Shown here: positions 1-64,000 of the stretch, piece after piece | Numbering within the stretch: position 1 is the stretch's first letter | How the letters are laid out: every line of letters starts with the position of its first letter | Assembly (NCBI RefSeq): GCF_045679555.1 | Contig: NC_092115.1 | Span: 35,162,728-35,226,727 of the forward strand | Source of the DNA: Salvelinus alpinus | Lineage: Eukaryota; Chordata; Actinopteri; Salmoniformes; Salmonidae | Direction of reading: 5' to 3' | Length of the DNA stretch: 64,000 nucleotides | The notes under the pieces: generated by a model | The model's database searches: none | The model's input: the letters and a program-made list of their open reading frames with translations, nothing else | Told to the model about the DNA's origin: nothing | Position numbers and translations under genes: made by a program

Positions 1-186
1 TGTGTGCGCATGCATCTTCTTATGTGAGACTGTAAGTGCATCCTAGCATCTTTATGACCCCTGGACAAGTATCCTTTGTAGATTGGATTTCTACTCTGTT
101 CTCTCTTACTAATCGACGTGGATGGAGCTGAGCCTTGAGTGCATAGCTGTGCTTTTGTCCATGTTATACCGTTCTTCTCATTACAG

Positions 187-189
187 ATA
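187..189 (+). other. greb1l: 5' UTR remnant and acceptor of first coding exon of greb1l
   Basis: A pyrimidine-rich tract ending TTACAG at 181-186 precedes ATA-ATG, so the first coding exon carries only three non-coding bases. The transcription start and upstream non-coding exon(s) must lie left of position 1. Bases 1-186 therefore read as the end of an intron; I see nothing else in them. Confidence 0.75.
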
Positions 190-34987
<34,798 letters not shown>

Positions 34988-37650
34988 CCCTGAGACTGCT
35001 GCCAGACCTGTCCAAATGGCCCTCCTGTCCCATCCACCCTAACCAGACAGATCTCAGACCAGTTAACAATCACAACAATTCCCTGTCTGTTAGGGGGATA
35101 CAACCACTGTTTTCAGATCTGTTTAGCCGACCTCCTGTCACACAGACCCTGATCATGCAGGAGTATAACATCTGTTCTCAGACCAGTTAACAATCACAAT
35201 GATGTCAGGAGATCAGAGAGGAGTATTGGGGCACATCAAGGCCAAAGAGCCCAAGAAATGGACATGTGGCCGTCATCAATGTGGATGTGATGCCTTCTCC
35301 TCCTACAGTATAAGCTCCTCCACAACGCTACGCTATGTTTGGAACAGAAGTGGTTGGACAGTGAGTTTTAACTCAGACTTGTGTTGGGGTCTGTCCCTAA
35401 TCTGAGCCTGATTCAAATTCAAAGACTTTACTGTGCAAAAATCGGCATTATCAGTGAACTTCTGTATATGTTGACGTATTTCTTGCTGCAAAAAGGGACT
35501 CTCGTCATCGATAATGGGACTTATTCAAAGATTGTAAACGTGGCGACTGTGGCGAACACAGCTCTTGTTTTGGATGTCCCGTCACGGAGATACGCTTTAT
35601 CTCAGGGTTTTGAAGTGAGAGGCAACAACGAGTTGCCCGTCGCTAAAGGAAAACTACTGCTTTTCTCTCTCGCCTTCAGTGTCAAGTGTTGTTACTTGTT
35701 ACCCATTGTAATGTTGTTGATACCCCTGATATGAGCCACAAAAGACATCCACATCTGCACCTTGCCCTTAGCCTCCTCTACTCTCCTCTCGCTAAAATCC
35801 CACTCCGTTGTTAGATTACTAGTGTAAATATTATAGATTCTGGAGTGTATTAGAATTCTATCATCAAGGTCTAGTATATCCATTTCTATGCTGATCAGTC
35901 AGGGGAAAAGCGTCTAGTTGATATCTAAGCCACTGGGTAGTGTACCGTCCTGTCCACTTACATTTGACTGGCAAGCCACCGCAAGGGACCCTGTTGCTCT
36001 TGTGCCTTCATATTGCAACATGTTGTCCCTAACTGAACTGTTCCTATGACATTGTCTTTTTGATCATCTAACTGAGCCAATCAAATGGAGCGAGGGAGAG
36101 CAGGGAGAGACCTGTTGGTCCAATCAGTTAGCTCTAAAGGCCTGATGCTCAGATACAAAGTAGAATTCTATTTCATGTTATGCGGATGATGCATATATCC
36201 CAGTAGCTCCCACTACTAGATGAGGATGCTATAGAAAGAGCAAACCTTCACTGGCACCTCTATCTATCTTGCTATTGACTGTGCCTGTGGTCTTGTTTAT
36301 GATTGTAATATTACTCAGTGATCTGTTCTCTGTGCCTGATAGTATAGATGGCTTAGGCCTCCCCCATATACCTTAATGCAGTCAAATGACTTACAGTTGC
36401 AGGGTTTTCACATGAAACTATGGATAATCAGAGAATGGGTGTGGACTGCTGTCGTCATCAGATGAATACTGTAGGTCAATTCATCTACCTGAAAGCAGGT
36501 AGGAATGGTTTTTATATGTTACTGCACAGGGTCATCCAACGAATATGCCTTATTAAGTGATGTTGTTACATAGATCACTCATTTGCAGTCAAGGGTAATA
36601 TTGTAATAAGTCTTACAATGGAGAGGCCAATCCAATTGAATAAATTGTGAAGAAACATCTGTCCAGTTGGGGGTAAGAGGTTAAGTTGGATTTGAGGACA
36701 ACTGTCTGTTGTTAAAAGCTTTGTTTACATTATTAATATATTCAATCAACCCCGTTACGACTCGCGGAGGGTTTCTGACCATTTTTTTGTTGTATTGTGT
36801 CACTTTTAGCAGTTATGTTTTGGTGTCATGATGATGGCTTTCTGTCTGCATTTTGTGTTTGCCAGCCAAGGTGCAAAGAATCTACCTAAGATGTAATCGT
36901 CTTACCGTGTTCGTTTCCCTGGCTTTTCTCGTGTCAGATTATTCTCATTTCTTTTTCATGAAAATCATGTCCTTTACATGAGAGATTCTTATTTATTTGA
37001 ACAAGCATTTTGGACTGATAATCATATTGAAGTGTAATAATATTGATTGCATGCTGACTGAGCGAGCTAAAATCAAGAAGCGTATCCTCTTCTGAAAACC
37101 ATTGACGAAGGCTTTGCACAAGACCAAGAGCTCTTGAGTCTTATCTACTGAATGTTGAGGGGTAGGAAATGTGAACTTGCACTATACAACTTGCCAGCAG
37201 CAACAACCAAAAAAGTATTGATCATTGTCATCAAAACTGTACGGGGTAAATGATGAACAAAGACACCGAGAAAATATTGATGACACTATCAGTAAAGACA
37301 GACAGTGTTGATTGATTAATCGGATTGATTGATGATCAGACCCTTCGATATTGATCATACCCTTTTGACCCATAGAATGTGTCTTGTTTGTAGATAATTA
37401 GATGAACACATACAGTATCTTATGCAATTTGCTTCTCACAATCTTCACTGAAGTATTATCTGTTGTGGGTATTTAAGTGTCTTGCTAAAGATTTGGCGAC
37501 CCAACCGATGGTAGGCTTGACCACAGAGTCATCTACCTCATGTTGACCATTGCGGTTGTTCAGTATGTGGGCTGTGAACATTTGACTTTGGAAAACATGC
37601 TTTTGTTGTTGGAATTTCTGAACGTAATAAAGTGACATTACAATAAACTA
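34988..37650 (+). other. greb1l: greb1l 3' UTR (probable extent)
   Basis: Unique-looking, AT-rich sequence without open frames follows the stop. AATAAA hexamers occur at 36639-36644, 37626-37631 and 37642-37647. The last pair would give a UTR of about 2.6 kb. The exact cleavage site cannot be decided from sequence alone. Confidence 0.5.
37626..37647 (+). terminator. greb1l: Candidate polyadenylation signals of greb1l
   Basis: Two AATAAA hexamers lie 16 bases apart (37626 and 37642), followed within 30 bases by a GT/T-rich stretch. An earlier AATAAA at 36639 could serve a shorter transcript. Confidence 0.4.
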
Positions 37651-39101
37651 GGGAGTTGTGACGATGTTTCGTTTTATATGTTGAACTGTGCTCACATTAA
37701 ACAAATTCAATGAAAGGGTACTACAAAAGGTGGATCCATTTGTTTGTTATATTGCTAGATAAAAAGTACAAGTTTACTTCTTCTCTCTTGCGTAGCATTT
37801 TTGTTTTTAAAGTAATCGCCTGAGGCTACGTTTTCGAATAATCTGTTCCTTACAAAAGGCTTGTAGTTGGTAACACAGTTTTTTTGTTGTCAATCTATTC
37901 CATAACCTTTTTCAACCGTTTACAATGACCCTCTAGTGGTTTTCAAAGTTTGAGAGTTGTATTTTAATTCCTAATTCTATGGTCAACCCATGTACTGTAC
38001 TACGCTATTTATAAGCCATGGGAGGTAGTATTGGGACATGGGTGTTTGATTCACCTCCAACCCCAGTGTGGTGTAACACCAGGTTATATGTCATACCCCG
38101 TCTACACAGTAAATGTAACTTCTATGGAAATGTAACACTATTTTGGGGCGTATATGCTCCCACCCCCATTTTGTGTTAAAACTACTCTGGTCATGGTGTT
38201 GATATTTTTGGACTTAAAACAACACAAATGGACTAAATATCCAACTCTCAGAGAGTTGTTTAAATTTAACTCCCAATTGCCATTTTTTTTATCCACTCCC
38301 TTGCCATTTTACACTGGATTGTTTTGAATTAACAATCGACTACAGCAGAGTCCATTTCTCTTTCATTTTACTTCCTTTGAGTTATAAGGGTGGAACGCCT
38401 AATTTTATTATTTCTTAACATGTCACATTATGGTGGCTCGCAATGTGATATCCAATCTCTGTTGCACGCCAATTTACAGGAAGCTATCCAGTACTTTAAC
38501 AACACATACAACTCTGAGTAAATAAGGAAATACAGTAGATGAAGACTACCTACACCATATAAACTGGAACAACTATCTCATTAACGGTTGCTATAAATCC
38601 AGCCACTTACAGATTGGATTAGTTTAGAAAAATGTAAGTTTCTTTTCTTATGCTACTTTGTGTAGCATAAGATCAAAAACAATCAGTACATGCGAAAATA
38701 CAGATATTGAAACAAACTATTTTAAAAATCAACCTGCAACGGAGCATGCTGGGAAATATGACAATCCATCTGTGGATAACTCCATAGATTTAACCCCCTG
38801 TCTCTGGTTACCAATAATGGAGTTAAAAGTACTCCGTCCCAATGAACTCCAGTTATCAACACCAGCTCCAGGGAGCGTATCACTCTCTTGAGAGTTAAGA
38901 TAACTCCTATTAGAGTGCCGCCCAAGAATATAACACTGTGATTTCAACTATTCTTGATTTACTGTGAATTTGTCTGTTTCTCTCCCCCTGTCTCTCAGAG
39001 CACTGCTGATGCCCTAGGTGTACCATCTGTGGGTAAGACATAATTGATCCTCCAGGAATATAAACAACATCTGTATAGTAAGTCTTTCCTGGGTTACATA
39101 T

Positions 39102-39122
39102 ACACCCCCCCCCCCCCCCCCC
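39102..39122 (+). repeat. Poly-C run
   Basis: About 20 consecutive C residues, G-quadruplex-capable on the opposite strand and prone to length error. Confidence 0.9.
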
Positions 39123-39428
39123 TTCTTCCCACATGTATAGTTGTAACAGAAATATCATCCAGGTATAGCACTCTTTGTCCACCTTTACCATTTCAATTGC
39201 ATTGTTTCTACATTGCTTTGTAAAATGTCATTGTCACATTGCCCTTAACAAAGAATCCTCTCCTGAGGATTCCATCTGAAAACTATTTCCAGTCGTTCAG
39301 CCCTCAGGCTACTTTCTCTGTAGCTGGCAATACTGTACTTAATCTAACCACGCACATTTTACATGATTAAAATATGAAATATCTGACATAATGAATTATG
39401 AAACAGAAGTCATTTAACCTCATTAGAT

Positions 39429-39430
<2 letters not shown>

Positions 39431-39512
<82 letters not shown>
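39431..39512 (+). repeat. (GT)n microsatellite
   Basis: An uninterrupted GT repeat of about 82 bp. Confidence 0.97.
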
Positions 39513-39516
<4 letters not shown>

Positions 39517-40379
39517 GTTTTCCTACATTATCAGGACCCCAATGTCCAAACAATTCACCTGAATGTCCTGAAAAGGTAGGAAAACAAGAACTTCTTGTTA
39601 AAATGTTATTTTAAGCTTAAGGGTTAGGTTTACGATTTGGGGATTAGGGTTAGGTTAAGTGGAAATAGTTTTTTTTAACGGTCAAACATGTTCCCCCTCT
39701 AAAAAGTCCTGAAAGCTGTATGTGTCTGTTTGTGTCTGGTCAATACAATATAGGTCACATAGATTCCTGATATTATGACATTTGTCCACTGTCTACTCTA
39801 ACGACTCTCCCTCCCAAGTTTTCTAGAACCATTTAGCTGAAACCCCACTGTCTGGGAGCTGTGTGTGTTCGTGCGTGTGAAGGATTATAGCCCGGTGTCA
39901 GCAGTACCATTTGAACCAAGGTCTGGTAGAAACACAACACCAGGACAGCCAATGACAGTGAGTCAACCAAATCTGGCCAACCAAAAACAGAGAGCCCGGC
40001 ATAGCGTGACACATGTGTCATAACCTAATGACCTGGCTGTGTAGCACGTGATGGGTTATATGATAAGCCATGCGGCTTCTGTTCTGTGTGCTGTCGAATG
40101 TTACCTCCACAGGACCTCTGAATGTCGTAAGAGGCTGTGTGAGGTCGTCGGACCCGTGGACCAGAGCTTAGCAGAGAACCATCACCATGTGAATCAGATT
40201 ACAGATTATTTGCCTGCATTCTGCAAAGATGTTAATATAAAGAGGGAAATTAAATGTATTTACATTGGAATATGTTTTCACTAAGGAGGAGTCAAAAGTA
40301 GAAACATATAGCGTCTTCATTTCATTCTAGTGGTGGAAATGGGGATGGATGATACAACATACATGATACAGCTTGTTAT

Positions 40380-40552
40380 TATGCCACGTTCACTTAATGT
40401 CAGAAACTCAGACATTTCCGACTTGGTTGCTCGTTGTAGAAAGAGTTTCCCACTCGGGAAGTATCAGAATCAACCAATAGGAAGCTCTACGTAAATAACA
40501 TTTGAACTCAGAGGTCCCAAGTTTCTGACATGACGTGAACGTAGCATTACAC
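40380..40552. mobile_element. MITE with about 28-bp terminal inverted repeats
   Basis: The left end ATGCCACGTTCACTTAATGT and the right end ACATGACGTGAACGTAGCAT are inverted copies with a few mismatches, with TCAGAAACT arms inside. No coding capacity. The target duplication is not clear. Confidence 0.65.
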
Positions 40553-41051
40553 ATCTCTTGGATGATAGCCATCCAATAGCTGATGCCATGATAGCTGATG
40601 CCAACAGTGGGGCAGTGACCAAATGACCAAACCCTTAAAAGTCAATAAAGTCAGGCAGAGTCAACTGAGAACATGCATTAACAAGCAGAGCACTTGAGAG
40701 AAGAGAGACAGCAAATAACTGCACTGTAGTAGGCTTCATTTAATAATGTGTTACATACAGCAAAATACACTTCATATTGATACATGTTTTTACTGGTACT
40801 TTTACTACATAGACAATTTAATTTGAAAATCTTATTGCTAGGCATGTTAAATAGAATAATTTTTAAAAATATAAAATGAAATATAATATCATAAATATAA
40901 TGACTAACAAAATACGTCCTTTGTGCTACTGATTATGATGCGGTGTGTTCTAAGTCGTAAGGTTCAGGACGTGATGACGATGAGACACATGCTACTTAAT
41001 GGCCACGGGGCAGAATAAAGAAACACACAAATTCCACAGGAATAAAGTCAT

Positions 41052-41175
41052 AGGTGCATTTGAAATGACACCCTATTCCCTACAGAGTGCACTACATTTG
41101 ACCTGGGTCCATGAGGTTCTGGCCAAAGGTAGTGCACTATATAGGGAATATGGTGCCATTTTGTATGCAGACAAT
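41052..41175. mobile_element. Palindromic MITE, copy 2
   Basis: ACACCCTATTCCCTACAGAG with GTGCACTACATTTGACC on the left is answered by GGTAGTGCACTATATAGGGA and ATGGTGCCATTTTG on the right, so almost the whole unit folds back on itself. From memory, this is an abundant salmonid fold-back repeat. Confidence 0.7.
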
Positions 41176-41579
41176 GTCTGAAACGGTGCATTGGTGACAG
41201 TCCGGTTGCCAAATCTGGTGCTACTTTTGCTAACTCCTTTATGGTAAACAACTCCATTCTCATTGTTGTCTTATTAAGCAGAACTAAACTGGCAACCAGG
41301 CTGCATTGATGAAATATGCATCTGGTGCGGGATCACAGTCAACACAGAAGGTATGCATACATCCCATCTTACTGTAACACAATCCTATGTTCAAATGTAC
41401 AATATATCATACACATCACTGTATCTAGCACCTTCATTCTAACATGAGGTTTCAGGTTGATATGCTCAGCAAATACCCTAGTAGGGTAAAATACAGTACT
41501 GGTCCATGAAGTAACTAAGACTTGGCTGTGTCTTTAACATCTGGACAACAATAACATCCCTGTGGTATTTGTATATTAA

Positions 41580-41585
41580 TTTATT
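41580..41585 (-). terminator. abhd3: Candidate polyadenylation signal of abhd3
   Basis: AATAAA on the minus strand, about 920 nt after the stop. Other variants exist further on (ATTAAA at about 40738), so the choice is weakly supported. Confidence 0.3.
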
Positions 41586-42329
41586 AGGCCTTTTGGGTAT
41601 AGTTACTTACATATTAAAAATAATTGAAATAAAGTGTGTTTGCATGAAGGAATTAGAGGCATGGTTCGTTCAAACTAAAATAGTGCAATTTCCCATTCCT
41701 TATCATTAATAATGAGTTACATTGTTAGAGCTATTTGGTGTGTGCACAGGTAGAATGTGTGAATAAAAGTGCATGCAGAAATATTCAAGAGAACATAAAT
41801 ACTGTGATCTGTTCGGGTAAGGTAAAGTTATCATCTCGAACCAAGTATCACGCTACTATAGCAGCTAGCTGTCTGTCATGAGAGATTAGATATGGGTTTT
41901 TGAAGAATTTTTTTTTTGAAGGAATTAATGATCTTCAACATAAAACATTCACATTCATAACAAAGACAGACAGACAGAGACAGACTATGTAAAAAATAAA
42001 TACAATCCCCGAGGACTAAAATCCTACTGATACATAAGTTGCTGTTGAGAACACTGACGGACAGGGAAAGACAGCTGAAAATATTAATGTCATACAGTAC
42101 TTCTGTTAACTTAAAAAAGTATTTCCACCACACACTCATTTAGCTAGTACAGCTAATGTGAACATACTCATCTTTTCACCATCGACATGAGCAATTGCAA
42201 TCACTTTTTCAAATAAGCATAGTATGAATTCATGGGGACATACATTGATTTAATTCATGTATGAAGGAATACATGAGTGGACGGACAAATGTTGTATTGT
42301 GACAGGGTGTTCACTTCAAAAGAAAATGT

Positions 42330-42500
42330 TTTTTGCTTGTAGGGAGGGATGGAGGAGAGAGAGTGATGGAGGAGAGAGAGTGATGGAGATGAGGAAGTAA
42401 GGAGAGAAGGACTGGCGGAAGGAGAAAAGGAATGAAGGAAAGGAGAGGGAGAAAAGGAAGGTGTGAAGGAACGACAGAGGGAAGGAAAAAGAGAAGAACT
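42330..42500 (-). repeat. GA-rich low-complexity stretch in abhd3 3' UTR
   Basis: A purine-rich run (GGAGGGATGGAGGAGAGAGA style) immediately after the abhd3 stop; a CT-rich 3' UTR start in the mRNA sense. Confidence 0.8.
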
Positions 42501-42507
42501 GGTCCTA

Positions 42508-62539
<20,032 letters not shown>

Positions 62540-62639
62540 TGCCAGGTCCCTGTTATCTCGCGCTTTCAGGTATAGCGGCCAGGTTCGAATGAAACCTCTG
62601 CTCCTCTGGATGCACGCACTAATGTGAAGGGGAAAGTCA

Positions 62640-62775
62640 AGGGGAGCGATATATATAGAGGCAGACGATGGCGCTATTTGACCGGACTGCGCTGAGCCGT
62701 AGCAGGCGCAATATTAGGCTATATAACACCTGCAGTGGAAGCAGCCAACATTGCATCGGGGACAGCGCACATTTT
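62640..62775 (-). promoter_or_regulatory. abhd3: Probable abhd3 core promoter
   Basis: On the minus strand a TATA-like CTATATATATCG at 62659-62648 lies about 110 nt before the ATG, and a second TATATAGCC at about 62727-62718 lies further up in a GC-richer segment. This leaves room for a short 5' UTR. It is inferred from position and composition only. Confidence 0.35.
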
Positions 62776-62977
62776 GTCCGATTTATCTTTTTCGTAGCAG
62801 GTTAGGATAACTTACGCAGCAGGTTAGGATAATTAAAGTAGCATGTTAGGATAATTAGGTTAAGGTTAGGAAAAGGGTGAAGGTTAGGGTTAGCTAAAAT
62901 ACAACAATAAAACATTTATTTTGAAATAAATGTCACAAAAGTTGTACCTTTCTAGCCATGACCCAGAGTGTGGGGAC

Positions 62978-63349
62978 AATCAAGGCTGTGTTACATCACC
63001 ACGACTGGAATCAAGGCTGTGTTACATCACCACGACTGGAATCAAGGCTGTGTTACATCACCACGACTGGAATCAAGGCTGTGATACATCACCACGACTG
63101 GAATCAAGGCTGTGTTACATCACCACGACTGGAATCAAGGCTGTGATACATCACCACGACTGGAATCAAGGCTGTGTTACATCACCACGACTGGAATCAA
63201 GGCTGTGTTACATCACCACGACTGGAATCAAGGCTGTGTTACATCACCACGACTGGAATCAAGGCTGCGATACATCACCACGACTGGAATCAAGGCTGCG
63301 TTACATCACCACGACTGGAATCAAGGCTGTGTTACATCACCACGACTGG
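62978..63349 (+). repeat. 31-bp minisatellite, 12 units
   Basis: Twelve head-to-tail units of AATCAAGGCTGTGTTACATC plus 11 nt (ACCACGACTGG), starting at 62978, 63009 and so on to 63319. Only the GTGTTAC/GTGATAC/GCGATAC position varies. It lies about 440 bp upstream of the abhd3 start codon. Confidence 0.97.
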
Positions 63350-63379
63350 AAATACGCAAGGGCCATGTTGCATGTGGCC

Positions 63380-63912
63380 CAGTGGTGGAAAAAATACCCA
63401 ATTGTCATACTTGAGTAAAAGTATAGATACCTTAATAGAAAGTTACTCAAGTAAAAGTGGAAGTCACCCAGTAAAATACTACTTGAGTAAAAGTCTAAAA
63501 GTATTTGGTTCTAAATATACTTAAGTATCAAAAGTAAAACTGTAAATAATGTCAAATTCCTTACATTAAGCTAAGACAGCACCATTTTCTTGTTTTAAAA
63601 ATGTACAGACATCATTTATAAAATATGTGTATGTGTTTAGTAAGTCTGACAGATCAGAGGCAGTAGGGATGACCAGGGATGTTCTCTTGATAAGTATTTG
63701 AATTTGACCATTTTCCTGTCCTGCTAAGCATTCGAAATGTAATGAGTACTTTTGGGTGTCATGGAAAATGTATAGAGTAAAATGTACACAATTTTCTTGA
63801 GGAATGTAGTGAAGTAAAAGTAAAAGTTGCCAAAAAATATAGTACAGACACCCCAAAAAAACGACTTAACTAGTACTTTAAAGTATTTTTACTTAAGTAC
63901 TTTATACCACTG
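63380..63912. mobile_element. hAT-type non-autonomous transposon
   Basis: The ends CAGTGGTGGAAAAAATAC and AAGTACTTTATACCACTG are inverted repeats; ACTTGAGTAAAAGT-type motifs recur inside. The flanks CATGTGGCC (63371-63379) and CATGTGCC (63913-63920) fit an 8-bp target duplication with one extra base. No coding capacity. Confidence 0.8.
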
Positions 63913-64000
63913 CATGTGCCATCTATTGGCCTGAACAGACGTGTGTCTGTTGTCATAATGGTCTGTCACTCGGACGATTCTTTGGAATCCATTAAAATGT

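Larger units (their letters stand above)
37651..42507. other. Intergenic space between convergent greb1l and abhd3
   Basis: No host gene is recognised. It holds a GT microsatellite, a poly-C run, two MITEs and, on the abhd3 side, that gene's presumed 3' UTR. The 38050-38940 stretch has repeated AACTCTNAGAGTT-like short inverted motifs, possibly a worn DNA transposon. Confidence 0.6.

Noticed and set aside
37651..42507. Search for esco1 or snrpd1 exons between the two genes
   Set aside because: No frame with recognisable similarity was seen on either strand.
62930..63524. Plus-strand open frames of 100-160 aa
   Set aside because: Products of the 31-bp minisatellite, open in every frame because of the unit sequence.

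Overview
The window is vertebrate nuclear DNA from a ray-finned fish, most likely a salmonid. The coding exons are fish-like, and the introns are packed with repeats I recognise as typical of salmonid genomes: several Tc1/mariner families (one Sleeping Beauty-like), tRNA-derived SINEs with a shared LINE-type tail, palindromic MITEs, and very long CA/GT microsatellites. There are two protein-coding host genes, in convergent (tail-to-tail) orientation. The species cannot be fixed from the sequence alone.

Region 1 (1-37,650, + strand) is greb1l, a GREB1-family nuclear-receptor coactivator-like gene. I assembled 30 coding exons from the ATG at 190 to the stop at 34,985-34,987. Every junction is GT-AG, every phase is consistent, and the reading frame totals 5,751 nt (1,916 aa plus stop). 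Its 5' non-coding exon(s) and promoter lie left of the window. The long introns hold the mobile DNA. Intron 5 (2,417-12,766) has a splice-donor-spanning minisatellite, LINE pieces, two Sleeping Beauty-like Tc1 copies, a SINE and two LTR-type insertions. Intron 9 holds a decayed LINE. Intron 16 holds a hAT MITE, a nested SINE/LTR-retrotransposon/solo-LTR stack and a Tc1 with an uninterrupted 340-aa transposase frame. Intron 28 holds a second donor-spanning minisatellite.

Region 2 (about 37,650-42,500) is the intergenic space between the two 3' ends: MITEs, a GT microsatellite, a poly-C run, and no gene I can support.

Region 3 (42,508-62,539, - strand) is abhd3, a membrane-anchored alpha/beta-hydrolase phospholipase. 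It has nine coding exons (412 aa) and the catalytic Ser, Asp and His are all visible. Intron 2 (51,385-61,032) carries at least five Tc1-like elements, a GATC-rich MITE, and a miniature LTR element with target duplications. Intron 8 carries another Tc1. A TATA-like promoter lies just right of exon 1, followed by a 31-bp minisatellite and a hAT-type MITE at the window edge.

The two host genes share no operon or pathway. In human both map to 18q11.2, which supports the GREB1L (rather than GREB1) assignment. The most unusual feature is that two introns of greb1l each start with a tandem array built by repeated duplication of the exon end together with its 5' splice site. The intron 5 array creates 19 donor-like sites, each preceded by a pyrimidine tract and AG, so each unit resembles a zero-length-exon (recursive) splice site.
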